Assembly (NCBI GenBank): GCA_964500435.1
Contig: CAZCNL010000002.1
Location: 289,630 to 353,629, forward strand
Length of the DNA: 64,000 bases
Origin: GWF2-33-9 sp964500435
Lineage (GTDB): Bacteria; Bacteroidota; Ignavibacteria; Kapaibacteriales; UBA2268
Direction: 5' to 3'
Shown here one piece after another: positions 35,703-45,557 of the stretch (positions are counted from its first letter, which is position 1; every line of letters begins with the position of its first letter). Made by a program: the position numbers and the translations under genes. The notes below the pieces were generated by a model. That model was not told the DNA's origin. It searched no databases and saw only the letters and a list, made by a program, of their open reading frames with translations.

Positions 35703-37619
35703 ATGATTTTAAATAAATCTCTATTTATAATAACTTTAATATTTTTTGTAATTATTCATTGCAATCTGAAATCTTACGCACAAAAAGATAAGTGGGATAA
35801 AACATCTCCCGAAATATTCAGGATGTTGGATTCTGCATATAATCTCTCTGCCTCAGACTCACCTCAAAGTATTGAATTAGCAAATGAGGCTTATGATTTA
35901 TCAATCCAAAGTCGGAATCCTCATAATATTATTTCCTCATTAATAATAATATCTTCGTTAAATCAAGGAATTGGCAATCCCGTTACTTCACTCGAAAAAC
36001 TTAATTTAGCACGACATATTGCAGATTCAATAAATTCGGATTATTGGCGGGGCATGGTAGATTTGAAACTCGGGGAGATTAATAGAGCGACTACTAATTT
36101 CGAACTATCTTTAAAATATTTGCATTCAGGAAAATGGTTGCTAAGTAAAATTAACTATAACGAAGGTGTGATTAAAGCTGAAAATAGATTAGCCGCTGTT
36201 TATTTCGAATTATATGTAATAGCGATTAATAATTCACACAATGTAAGCGAGAAAGAACACTTAAAGGATTCAGTATTATATTATGCAAATAAATCACTTA
36301 AAGAATCAATTAATAGCAATACGCCTGATATTACACTTTCAAATTATCAAATCTTAGCCTCTTATTATTTATTAATTAAAGATTATCAACACGCAAAAGA
36401 CTATTTAGAAAAATCGGAAGCGCTTGCTCAAAAATATTCAAGCATCGATTTACCTTTAATTTATACAAATTTATCAAATCTTTATACGCAACTTAAATTA
36501 AATAAACAAGCTTTATATTATGCTTTAGAAGCAAACAAAATGGCAATAAAATCAGGAATTAAAGTATATCGGAAATTATCTGCAGAGCAACTTGTCGAAA
36601 CTTATCGTGCTCTTGGTGATTATCGGTCTGCTTTAACTTATGCTGATTCTGTAAAAAAACTTATTTTGGAGCTATATAATAATAAAATTTACACGCAAAT
36701 GTATTTGATTGATACTCAAAAAAAGATTGAACAGCAAAATTTGATTGTCCAAAAAGAAAAAGAAAAAAATAGATTACAAACTCTAATATTTTCCTTTGTC
36801 GTTATTGTTTTAGTTATTTTATTCGCAATTGTATTCATAAATAGACGTAGGACTTTGAGATTTAACAATCAGTTGATGCATTTAAACAAAGAAATAAGCA
36901 AGCAAAAAGACGAATTGGATAATGTCATTAAATCAAAGGATAAATTCTTTTCGATTATTGCTCATGATTTAAGAAATCCTTTTGGCTCTTTTTTAATGTT
37001 AACAAAATATATTAAAGAAGAACTACAAAACTTATCTTTAAATGAACTTCAAGAATATATGGATATCCTTTCTTCTTCATCAGATAATTTATATAAATTA
37101 CTTGAAAATTTATTAGAATGGTCAAGAATTCAAAGAGGAAAGATAGAACCACAATTTTCGACATTTAATGTAAGCCAAGTTGTCAAAATGAGTGTTTCAT
37201 TAGTCGAGCAACAAGCAAATGCAAAATCGCAAAAATTAATCAATAATGTTAACCCAAATATTTCTGGATATGCAGATTTTAACATAATAAACACAGTTCT
37301 TAGAAACTTGCTCACAAATGCTATAAAATTTACACCAAGAGGCGGCAAAATTACAATCGATAGTGAAGAAAAAGGTGGCAAAATTATAGTTTCGGTATCT
37401 GACACAGGAATTGGAATGGATGACAACACTATTAATAAATTATTTAAAATAGAAGAAAAAATTGGCATGCACGGAACTGAAGGAGAACCATCCACTGGAT
37501 TGGGACTTGTTCTTTGCAAAGAATTTATGGAGCTAAATAATGGCAAAATATATTTAGAAAGTAAATTAGGTGAAGGTTCCACATTTTTCATAGAATTTCC
37601 AAAATTTGACAATGCATAA
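35703..37619 (+). CDS. TPR-containing sensor histidine kinase
   Basis: About 638 residues from the ATG at 35703, chosen because it gives a clear signal peptide (ILNKSLFIITLIFFVIIHC); an ATG at 35631 is possible and would add a first hydrophobic stretch. The N-terminal periplasmic part contains TPR helices (AKDYLEKSEALAQKY, YALEANKMAIKSG). A membrane helix (IFSFVVIVLVILFAIVFI) leads to a coiled linker and kinase: the H box FSIIAHDLRNP with the phospho-His, the N box NLLTNAIKFTP, and G boxes SDTGIGM and STGLGLVLCKEF. No response regulator is nearby, so it is an orphan kinase. Confidence 0.9.
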   Translation: MILNKSLFIITLIFFVIIHCNLKSYAQKDKWDKTSPEIFRMLDSAYNLSASDSPQSIELANEAYDLSIQSRNPHNIISSLIIISSLNQGIGNPVTSLEKLNLARHIADSINSDYWRGMVDLKLGEINRATTNFELSLKYLHSGKWLLSKINYNEGVIKAENRLAAVYFELYVIAINNSHNVSEKEHLKDSVLYYANKSLKESINSNTPDITLSNYQILASYYLLIKDYQHAKDYLEKSEALAQKYSSIDLPLIYTNLSNLYTQLKLNKQALYYALEANKMAIKSGIKVYRKLSAEQLVETYRALGDYRSALTYADSVKKLILELYNNKIYTQMYLIDTQKKIEQQNLIVQKEKEKNRLQTLIFSFVVIVLVILFAIVFINRRRTLRFNNQLMHLNKEISKQKDELDNVIKSKDKFFSIIAHDLRNPFGSFLMLTKYIKEELQNLSLNELQEYMDILSSSSDNLYKLLENLLEWSRIQRGKIEPQFSTFNVSQVVKMSVSLVEQQANAKSQKLINNVNPNISGYADFNIINTVLRNLLTNAIKFTPRGGKITIDSEEKGGKIIVSVSDTGIGMDDNTINKLFKIEEKIGMHGTEGEPSTGLGLVLCKEFMELNNGKIYLESKLGEGSTFFIEFPKFDNA

Positions 37620-37756
37620 GGATTTCGATTTCTGCAAAAAGATTATTTTACTGTTTTAACTAACTGAAAGCGGCAATTTGTAACTAAAGATTGTGTAATT
37701 TCGTATTTATATATTTTAATAATTGAAAAATTTAAAACAATTTTTGAGGTTTAGCT

Positions 37757-39097
37757 ATGTTGAAAAAACACAGGCAAATTATATTAGTGATAGGAGCAGC
37801 CCTATTAATCAATTTATTAAATTTACAAGCTGCAAATTTCAAACCAATTCCAATAATTAAAGACACATTACCTAATGGCTTGACAGTTGTTTATTCGATA
37901 GATAAAACAGCGCCAGTGATTGCCACAGTCATTCATTATAAAGTTGGTTCGAGATATGAAACACCAGGCAAAACTGGCTATGCACACTTTTTCGAGCATT
38001 TAATGTTCGAAGCAACTAAATCATACGAACGTGCTTCAATTGATAAATTCGTAGAAGAAGCTGGTGGCAATTTAAATGCTCATACATCTTTTGATGAAAC
38101 TGTATTTTATTTAAAATTACCATCAAACAATTTAGAATTAGCATTATGGATTGAATCATCTCGGATGAGAGGATTGAAAGTCGATACAATCGGCGTCCAA
38201 ACACAAAAAGGCGTTGTCTCGGAAGAATTAAAAATGAGACGTGAAAACACTGCTTATGGAACATTACTTGACAAAATGTCCGAATTTTTGTTTAAAGGAA
38301 CAAATTACGAATGGACGACTATTGGCTCTCTTCAAGATATTCAAAATGCAAAAAATGAAGATTTCAGAACATTTTATGATACTTATTATTACCCAAATAA
38401 TGCAGTTTTAGCAATTGTCGGCGACTTCGATTTAGAAGAAGCAAGAGCATTAGTTAACAAGTATTTCGGGCACTTCCAAAGACATCCAATACCCCCAGAA
38501 AAAGATTTTGTACCTGCACCAATTGAAAAGCCAGTTCGTGAAACAATAGTTGACGAAAAAGCACAGCTGCCTGGTATTTTCATTGGATATCGTGGTTGCA
38601 GTAAATTAGACCCGGACAATTATGCATTAGAACTTTTAACTCAAATTCTCGCATCGGGCGAAAGTTCAAGATTTTATCAAACACTTGTTGATAAAAAACA
38701 ATTAGCGGTTGCTGCCGCTGTTTTCCCATTCTCACTCGAAAAAGCGGGATCGCTTATATTTTATGCAATCGCTGCTCCGGGGAAAAGTGTTGATGATAAC
38801 TTAAATACAATTGATGATTTAATTAAAGACGTTGTCAAAAATGGAGTTACCGACGAAGAATTACAAAAAGCGAAAAATATTACCGAAGCCTCTTTCATTG
38901 GTGATAAAAAGAACGTTTTAGAAAAAGCCGAAAGCCTTGCAAGTTACACTGCTTATGAAAATGACCCCAATTTAATTAATACAGAATTGGATAAATACTT
39001 AAAAGTAACAAAAGATGATATTATACGAGTTGCGAAAAAGTATCTTGACACTGACAAACGAATAATTTTAATCTATACACCAAAAGAAAAATCTTAA
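37757..39097 (+). CDS. M16 family zinc peptidase, catalytic
   Basis: 446 residues with a signal peptide (to about 26). The inverted zinc motif HFFEH is complete (His77, Glu80, His81) and the third ligand lies in EELKMRREN. Two alpha/beta halves follow the usual M16 pattern. It is exported and probably degrades peptides in the periplasm. The second M16 gene follows after 25 nt; the two chains are likely to act as a heterodimer, as in two-chain processing peptidases. Confidence 0.92.
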   Translation: MLKKHRQIILVIGAALLINLLNLQAANFKPIPIIKDTLPNGLTVVYSIDKTAPVIATVIHYKVGSRYETPGKTGYAHFFEHLMFEATKSYERASIDKFVEEAGGNLNAHTSFDETVFYLKLPSNNLELALWIESSRMRGLKVDTIGVQTQKGVVSEELKMRRENTAYGTLLDKMSEFLFKGTNYEWTTIGSLQDIQNAKNEDFRTFYDTYYYPNNAVLAIVGDFDLEEARALVNKYFGHFQRHPIPPEKDFVPAPIEKPVRETIVDEKAQLPGIFIGYRGCSKLDPDNYALELLTQILASGESSRFYQTLVDKKQLAVAAAVFPFSLEKAGSLIFYAIAAPGKSVDDNLNTIDDLIKDVVKNGVTDEELQKAKNITEASFIGDKKNVLEKAESLASYTAYENDPNLINTELDKYLKVTKDDIIRVAKKYLDTDKRIILIYTPKEKS

Positions 39098-39122
39098 TAG
39101 TAAATTATAAAAGGAAATAAAA

Positions 39123-41357
39123 ATGAAAACATTCAACATTAAATTTAGTGTAATTGCATTATTATTTATCTCGCTTTTAACAGTGAATTCTTTTGCACAA
39201 AAAGCAAAAGTACAACCTGCAAAACCAAAGAAAACAGAATTGCAAACTGCACCAGCTAATACTGAAAAAGCACCAAATGATATAAATATCAAAGACCAAA
39301 CAACACAAAAAGTCGCCGAAAAGAAACAAGAAATTAACGATCCGGATGTTTTACCAAAACCAAATCCAGGACCAGTAAAAGAATTTAAATTTCCAAATTA
39401 TAAAGAAACAATATTATCAAATGGATTAAAAGTTTATTTAATTCAAGATAATGAACAACCAGAAATAACTTTGCATTTAATGCTCGGTGGTGGTCAAAAT
39501 TTAGACGGCAACAAACCAGGCTTGGCTGATATGACTACATCTTTAATGACAAAAGGTGCTGGAAAACGAAATGCCCTTGAAATTGCACAAAAGCTTGATG
39601 GTATAGGTGCAGGTGTTAGTGCATCCGCCGGACAAGACGCAATTTCGGTTACTGGAAGTTCGTTAACTTCACATTTTGATGAAATGTTCGAAGTTTTTGC
39701 TGATGTTGTACTTTCCCCAAAATTCCCAAAAGATGAATTTGAAAAATTATTAGACCAAGCACTCGCTGGTGTAAAGATGAGAAAATCAAATTCAGGTCAA
39801 ATTGCTTCTTTACTTGCTACCTTAGCAACTTTCGGACCTGAACATCCTTATGCAAAATTTAGCACTGAAGCAAGTTTAAAATCTATTACTTTAGATGATA
39901 TTAAGAATTATTACAAATCAACGTTTATGCCAAACAATGCAACTCTCGCAGTGATTGGTGATTTCAACGAAAAAGAATTAATTAAAGCATTAGAAGCAAG
40001 ATTTAAAAAGTGGGAAAAAGGAACTTTGCCAAAATTAGACGTACCCGAACCAAAACCACTTTCGAGAGGTGTTTACTTTGTGCCAAGAGCAGGCTCGAAA
40101 CAATCATCAGTAGTAATTTCTGCAATCACAGTTCCGAAAAACAGTCCCGATTACTTAGCATTACGTTTAACTGGAGCACTTATGGGTGGCGGTTTTGGCT
40201 CGAAATTATTCCGCACATTAAGAGAAAAATATTCATTTACTTATAGCCCATTCGCCAGACACACAGGTTATAAATTTGCCAATATGTTTAATGCGGGTTC
40301 CGAAGTCAAAAACGACAAAACAGACTCTTCAATTACTGTTATTTTAGACCAATTTAAAGCACTTTACGAAGATAATGGTGTAACCGAAGAAGAATTGGCG
40401 AGAATAAAAAGTAACGTTGTTGGTAATTTCCAAATGAGTTTCGAAAATTCCGAATTTGTTGCGTCCTTAATCCAAAATGCAGATTTTTATGGCGAACCCC
40501 TCGAAAATTATACACGTTACGCTCAAAGAATTAATGAACTAACAACCTTCGACATACAAAAAGTTGCCGACAAATATTTAAAACGTGATAGACTGTATAT
40601 CACTGTTGTAGGACTTCCTGAATTAAAAGATAGTCTTGCACAATTCGGACAAATTCACGAGTATAACTTGGATTTGGAATCTGAAGACGAAATGGCGGCA
40701 AAAACTCCTGTAAATATAACTCCAGAAGAATTGATTGAAAAATTTACTAAAGCAATCGGCGGCAAAGATGCTTTAAATAATTTAAAAACTATTAAAATAG
40801 AATCAAAAGCTACGCTCAAAGCTCAAGGTCAATCACTTGCGGGAACATCCGTTCAAATTATTAAATTCCCGGATAAGGAATATTCCTTTATGCAAACACC
40901 TGTTTTCAAACAAGAAGGCTGGATTAATGGACAAAAAGCTTGGCGAAATGTTGGTACTGGTGTTGAAGAAGTAAGTGGTGATGACCTTAAAAAAGCTCTT
41001 TCGTCCGTAGGTCTTTTTATTACTGAATTACCAAAATTTATCGAAAAAGGTTATAAATGCGAAATTTTAGGCGAAAAAGATGGTTTAATCAAGTTCAAAT
41101 ATAAAGATACTGACGGCGACGTTGCTACTTACTATTTCGACAAAAAGACCTTTTTACCAGCAAAAAGAATTTCTACGGAACAAGGTCCACAAGGTCCTAT
41201 CGAAATAGTGGAGGAATTTTCTGATTATGAAAATTTCAATGGAATTAAATATCCTTTGAATCTAACAGTTTCTAATCCATATTACACAATTGAACTAAAT
41301 AATAACGTATTTGTCAATCCACAAGTTGACGATTCAACCTTCGAACCAAAGAAATAA
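39123..41357 (+). CDS. M16-like partner protein with C-terminal LolA-like domain
   Basis: 744 residues. Signal peptide to about 25, then a Lys/Pro/Ala-rich linker. Residues about 90-520 are M16-like, with SNGLKVYLIQDNEQPEITLHLMLGGG and GDFNEKELIKAL strands, but the zinc motif is missing: where HxxEH should be, the sequence reads DMTTSL. It is therefore a non-catalytic partner of the preceding M16 peptidase. Residues about 535-744 form an extra beta-rich domain with a LolA/outer-membrane-lipoprotein-sorting-like look (IIKFPDKEYSFM, AWRNVGTG, FKYKDTDGDVATYYFD), which may bind lipid or the membrane (inference). A terminator follows. Confidence 0.8.
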   Translation: MKTFNIKFSVIALLFISLLTVNSFAQKAKVQPAKPKKTELQTAPANTEKAPNDINIKDQTTQKVAEKKQEINDPDVLPKPNPGPVKEFKFPNYKETILSNGLKVYLIQDNEQPEITLHLMLGGGQNLDGNKPGLADMTTSLMTKGAGKRNALEIAQKLDGIGAGVSASAGQDAISVTGSSLTSHFDEMFEVFADVVLSPKFPKDEFEKLLDQALAGVKMRKSNSGQIASLLATLATFGPEHPYAKFSTEASLKSITLDDIKNYYKSTFMPNNATLAVIGDFNEKELIKALEARFKKWEKGTLPKLDVPEPKPLSRGVYFVPRAGSKQSSVVISAITVPKNSPDYLALRLTGALMGGGFGSKLFRTLREKYSFTYSPFARHTGYKFANMFNAGSEVKNDKTDSSITVILDQFKALYEDNGVTEEELARIKSNVVGNFQMSFENSEFVASLIQNADFYGEPLENYTRYAQRINELTTFDIQKVADKYLKRDRLYITVVGLPELKDSLAQFGQIHEYNLDLESEDEMAAKTPVNITPEELIEKFTKAIGGKDALNNLKTIKIESKATLKAQGQSLAGTSVQIIKFPDKEYSFMQTPVFKQEGWINGQKAWRNVGTGVEEVSGDDLKKALSSVGLFITELPKFIEKGYKCEILGEKDGLIKFKYKDTDGDVATYYFDKKTFLPAKRISTEQGPQGPIEIVEEFSDYENFNGIKYPLNLTVSNPYYTIELNNNVFVNPQVDDSTFEPKK

Positions 41358-41390
41358 ATAACAAAAAATACTTTAATAATTATCATTTAG

Positions 41391-41415
41391 GGCTATCAGA
41401 AATGATAGCCTTTTT
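41391..41415 (+). terminator. Hairpin terminator after the M16 pair
   Basis: GGCTATCA and TGATAGCC pair around GAAA, followed by TTTTT. A compact, stable stem with a tetraloop. Confidence 0.9.
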
Positions 41416-41618
41416 ATTATTATTCTTCTTTAAATAAATATAGTATAATATTGATTTATAACAATTTATAAAATATCATAAAATATTTATTGTTAATTAT
41501 AATTCTTTTATTGAAATAATTCATCTTTTTTTATTTTATTCAGTAATTTTTTATTTATGTAATAAAATTTATTTAATTTTGAAATTTTAATTTATAGTAG
41601 ATTCAATTTAGTTATAGT

Positions 41619-42737
41619 ATGAACAACTCGATGAAGAAGTTTCTAAAAATAGGCGTCTATACTTTTATAATAATTTTCGCAATAATTGGATTCGGGTTAA
41701 CTGCAGCATATTTTGCTGTTAAATTTCATTTGACAGACGACCCCGGCGCTGTTGATGTTAACGATAGATTATATCAAGAAATGGCTGAAAAAGATTTTTC
41801 CAATATTTCGAACGATAGTTTATTTAAAGATAAAATATCACCTGAATTAAGCGTTGAGTACTTAAAAATCTTAGTTCTTGCCAAGTTTTATCCATATAAT
41901 GCAAAGTTGCTTATGGATGCAATCAATAATAACTCAAATTCGCTTGGAAGTATTCGTCAACTGATTTTTGCTAACTTTTCAAAACTAAGCAATAACAAAG
42001 AATTTGTTAATTTATATTCTGAAATACAAGCAAATTATGATGTAACCGTAAAGAAAGGTGAGTATGAAAATCTCTATGAATGGATGAATATCCCCGAATG
42101 GTATGATTTAAAAATTGCGATAACAAAAGATAAAAAAGTTATTGACAGTGCTTGTTATATTGCCGGAGTTGAACCACGTCTTGTTGTTTGTAGTTTAATT
42201 GGGGAACAAATTCGCCTTTATAACAGTGAACGAGAAGCATACAAAAGGGTAATTGCTCCCCTTAAGATACTTTTAGTTGAAAACAAATTTTCCTTAGGTA
42301 TAACAGGAATGAAGGATTTCACTGCCAAAAAGATTGAACGTAATTTAATAGATAGAGAATCTCCTTTTTATCTTGGGCAAAAATATGAAAATGTATTGGG
42401 TGATGTTACAAATATAGATGATTCCACAAGAAATCGTCGTTTTGTGAATGTTCGCAATCATTTTTACCAATATTTATATACTGCTTTATATTTAAAACAA
42501 ATAAAAAAACAGTGGGAAAGAATGAATTACGATATTTCGAATAGACCGGAAATCCTTACAACTTTATATAATATTGGCTTCAATGGGTCAAAACCAAAGC
42601 CCTATCCTCAAGCTGGTGGTGCGTTGATCAAGGTTCATGATAAAACATACACATTTGGAGGTATCGGATTTGATTTTTATTATTCAGGTGAATTACAACA
42701 AGAATTCCCATACTTGCAACAAAAGTTTTGGGATTAA
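41619..42737 (+). CDS. Membrane-anchored lysozyme-like protein
   Basis: 372 residues with an uncleaved helix at about 13-35 and a large domain outside the cytoplasm. I do not know an exact family, but the second half looks like a lytic transglycosylase/lysozyme fold: PRLVVCSLIGEQIRL with a candidate catalytic Glu, then FSLGITGMKDFTAKKIE (a GxxG..K..TA-like block) and PEILTTLYNIGF (TLYNxG), as seen in SLT-type and DUF1402-like enzymes. It could cut peptidoglycan. The ATG at 41631 is an alternative start. Single gene with a terminator on each side. Confidence 0.45.
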   Translation: MNNSMKKFLKIGVYTFIIIFAIIGFGLTAAYFAVKFHLTDDPGAVDVNDRLYQEMAEKDFSNISNDSLFKDKISPELSVEYLKILVLAKFYPYNAKLLMDAINNNSNSLGSIRQLIFANFSKLSNNKEFVNLYSEIQANYDVTVKKGEYENLYEWMNIPEWYDLKIAITKDKKVIDSACYIAGVEPRLVVCSLIGEQIRLYNSEREAYKRVIAPLKILLVENKFSLGITGMKDFTAKKIERNLIDRESPFYLGQKYENVLGDVTNIDDSTRNRRFVNVRNHFYQYLYTALYLKQIKKQWERMNYDISNRPEILTTLYNIGFNGSKPKPYPQAGGALIKVHDKTYTFGGIGFDFYYSGELQQEFPYLQQKFWD

Positions 42738-42769
42738 ACTAAAATTTTTAATACTTACACAAAATAATA

Positions 42770-42802
42770 AAAGGCATAGGTCAATTGAACTATGCCTTTT
42801 TT
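42770..42802. terminator. Hairpin terminator, convergent genes
   Basis: AAAGGCATAG pairs with CTATGCCTTT around TCAATTGA-type bases, followed by a T-run. It separates the lysozyme-like gene from the POT transporter gene. Confidence 0.88.
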
Positions 42803-42833
42803 ATATGAAAAACATTACTTCAAACAATAAACA

Positions 42834-44486
42834 TTATTTTATTGTGTTTGTAACTTTTTCTAATCTTTTCATTATTGAAAAAATGAAAGCGGCGGAAACC
42901 AAACAGCAAACAACAAATATTAACCATACTTGCCATATTTCTACTTTCCCCCACATTGTCGAACCAACAAATAAGAGTTGATTCCCGATTGCTGTGGCAC
43001 CAAGCCAACCACCTTGCATCAATCCTTGGAAACGTGGTGGAGCAACTTTCGAAACGAACGAAAGTCCCATTGGACTTAAAAATAATTCTGCAACAGTCAA
43101 TATAAAATACGTTGAAATTAGCCAATATGCAGAAACTCTTTCAGGTGAAGGTTGTCCAGCTAATTCACTTGGAGAAACTAAATTCATTGAACCAAGTAGC
43201 ATAACCAAGAAACCAAGAGCTGCAAGCAACATACCTATGCCTATTTTTCGTGGTGTTGATGGTTCTTTACCTCTTTTATTTAACCAAGCAAATAAGCCTA
43301 CAACAATCGGTGTAAGGACAACAATGAAAATTGGGTTAAATTGCTGGAAAACTTCGGGTTCTATTAAATTTTCTAATCCAAAACCTTGATATTGCAAATA
43401 TGTTAAATAGCCTCCTAAAATCAATAATACGCCACCTATTGCACGTACAGCAGGCTTCGTATTTCTTTTTAATAGGAAGAATAAACCATACAATGCCGCA
43501 AGAAAAGACAAAAATGAAAAAATATTGAAGAAGATAAAAGTAAACGGTGATACTGTTTTTACTGTATAATCACGTGCAAAAAATGTTAATGTTAATCCGT
43601 TTTGATGGAACGACATCCAAAAGAAAATAACAACAAGGAAAACAAGTCCAAGAGTAATTAATCTTTGTTTTTCTTCTTCCTTAGACATTTGATTAATATT
43701 TAACTGACCCGAAGAAGTCAATGCTTTTCTATCGGGCAAATATGATTTGAAAAGAACATAGGAAAGAAGCGAAATTAGCATCGCTATAGCCGCAATTCCA
43801 AAAGCATAGTTATAACCAGTGCTGAACACATTGATATAATTATGAGCAAATGTTGTCAAATCAGTTACGGGATTGAGTGAGGCTGTATTTGCTAATTGTT
43901 GTAATTTTGATGTATCGGTCAAATGTCCGCTAATCAATTGATTACAAAGATTAGGTAAATCGGCATCATATTTGAATCCATTTATTCCTAAATACCAGCT
44001 TCGAATTGCTCTTGCGGCATTTGGAGCAAAAAATGCTCCTATATTTATCCCCATATAAAATATACTAAAAGCGGAATCACGCAAATGAGAATATTCGGGA
44101 CTATCATACATTTGCCCAACAAGTGCTTGCAAATTCCCTTTAAATAATCCATTTCCAAAAGCAATTGTGAATAAACCAATAAGAGAGAATATTAATCCTA
44201 AACCCGGTATTGCCATTAATACATATCCAAGAAACATAATAATTATTCCAAACATTATTATGCCTTTGTAATTTTGAGTTCTATCGGCAAGAAAGCCGCC
44301 AAGTAAAGCAAGTCCATAAATTGAAAAATAAAATATACTATAAATTAAACCTGCGTCACCTGAGCCTAAGTTGAATTTTGCTTGTAAATACATTACAAGA
44401 ATTGCCATCATTGTGTAAAAACCAAACCTTTCGCCCATATTTGCGAAAAAAGCTACGATTAAACCTTTTGGATGTCCTTTGAACAT
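42834..44486 (-). CDS. POT/PTR-family peptide transporter
   Basis: 550 residues, 12 to 14 membrane helices of the MFS type. The POT signature FYMGINIGAFFAP lies in the fifth helix region, with the start MFKGHPKGLIVAFFANMGERFGFYTMM. The proton-coupling ExxERF motif is changed: Asn16 replaces the first Glu (NMGERF). A long soluble insertion between helices (about 185-230) is typical of Bacteroidota members. It imports di- and tripeptides, fitting the peptidase-rich context. Single gene. Confidence 0.9.
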   Translation of the reverse strand: MFKGHPKGLIVAFFANMGERFGFYTMMAILVMYLQAKFNLGSGDAGLIYSIFYFSIYGLALLGGFLADRTQNYKGIIMFGIIIMFLGYVLMAIPGLGLIFSLIGLFTIAFGNGLFKGNLQALVGQMYDSPEYSHLRDSAFSIFYMGINIGAFFAPNAARAIRSWYLGINGFKYDADLPNLCNQLISGHLTDTSKLQQLANTASLNPVTDLTTFAHNYINVFSTGYNYAFGIAAIAMLISLLSYVLFKSYLPDRKALTSSGQLNINQMSKEEEKQRLITLGLVFLVVIFFWMSFHQNGLTLTFFARDYTVKTVSPFTFIFFNIFSFLSFLAALYGLFFLLKRNTKPAVRAIGGVLLILGGYLTYLQYQGFGLENLIEPEVFQQFNPIFIVVLTPIVVGLFAWLNKRGKEPSTPRKIGIGMLLAALGFLVMLLGSMNLVSPSELAGQPSPERVSAYWLISTYFILTVAELFLSPMGLSFVSKVAPPRFQGLMQGGWLGATAIGNQLLFVGSTMWGKVEIWQVWLIFVVCCLVSAAFIFSIMKRLEKVTNTIK

Positions 44487-44609
44487 ATTGATTCTATTAT
44501 TTTATGAATAAAAAATATTTCGAATTAATAAGTTACAAAGATAAGAAATGTTTGGAAAATTCTAAATCTATAAGTTAGAAATTTTTGATTATATTAAAAT
44601 ATTTTGAAA

Positions 44610-45557
44610 TTAAAATGGTAGATTATCGAAATCTAAATTACCGCCCGAAATTATTATACCAACAGTTTTACCAAGAAAAATATCAGGATTTTCCATCATT
44701 ACGGCTAATGGGACAGCTGAAGATGGTTCAATGACAATTTTCATTCTTTGCCATATTAATTTCATAGCTTCAGCTATTGTTTCTTCACGAGCAGTTAAAA
44801 TTCGAAGAACATTTTTCTTTATTATGGTAAATGTGCGTTCACTTAAAGAAGTAAGTAATCCGTCGGCAATTGTTTTTGGGTTGTTTGATGGGATAATTTT
44901 TCCTGCACGAAAAGATTGAAAAGCATCGTCAGCATTTTTCGGTTCTGCACCAATTATCATTGTTCTCGGGGATAAAAATTTTGTTGCAATCGATGTACCA
45001 CTTAAAAGTCCTCCACCGCCAATTGGTGCCATAATAATATCTAAAAAACCTAATTCTTCTATTAATTCTTTTGCGGCAGTCCCTTGACCAGCAATTACAT
45101 TTGGATTATCATAAGGATGGATTAAGGTGGCTCCAGTATTTTCGATTACTTTCGCAGTTGTGGATTCTCTCGCCTCGAGAGTTGGTTCGCAAAAAATTAT
45201 TTCACCGTAATAACTTCGAACAGCTTCAACTTTAGATTTTGGTGCACTTTTTGGCATAACTATATATGCTTTTATATTTCGAATTTTTGCGGCTAATGCT
45301 AATGCTTGTGCGTGATTTCCGGAGGAATGAGTTACAACTCCATTTTTTGCTTCTTCGTCGGTAAGTAATTGAACGGCATTTGTTGCACCTCGATATTTGA
45401 ATGCACCAACCCTTTGGAAATTTTCACATTTGAAAAATACGCTTGCTCCAATTATTTTATTTATTCCACGACTAAAAAAAATTGGTGTTCTTTGGATAAT
45501 ATGCGATATTCTTCGATGTGCACTTTCTATATCCGAATATGTTGGAATTTCTATCAT
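44610..45557 (-). CDS. Threonine dehydratase/ammonia-lyase (PLP, fold II)
   Basis: 315 residues, catabolic length without the C-terminal regulatory ACT domain. Lys54 in FKYRGATNA binds pyridoxal phosphate; SSGNHAQALALAAK binds the substrate carboxylate and GGGGLLSG holds the cofactor phosphate. It deaminates threonine (and perhaps serine) to 2-oxobutyrate; serine racemase is a possible alternative. The start overlaps the rhomboid stop by 4 nt (ATGA), so it ends a coupled operon. Confidence 0.88.
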   Translation of the reverse strand: MIEIPTYSDIESAHRRISHIIQRTPIFFSRGINKIIGASVFFKCENFQRVGAFKYRGATNAVQLLTDEEAKNGVVTHSSGNHAQALALAAKIRNIKAYIVMPKSAPKSKVEAVRSYYGEIIFCEPTLEARESTTAKVIENTGATLIHPYDNPNVIAGQGTAAKELIEELGFLDIIMAPIGGGGLLSGTSIATKFLSPRTMIIGAEPKNADDAFQSFRAGKIIPSNNPKTIADGLLTSLSERTFTIIKKNVLRILTAREETIAEAMKLIWQRMKIVIEPSSAVPLAVMMENPDIFLGKTVGIIISGGNLDFDNLPF

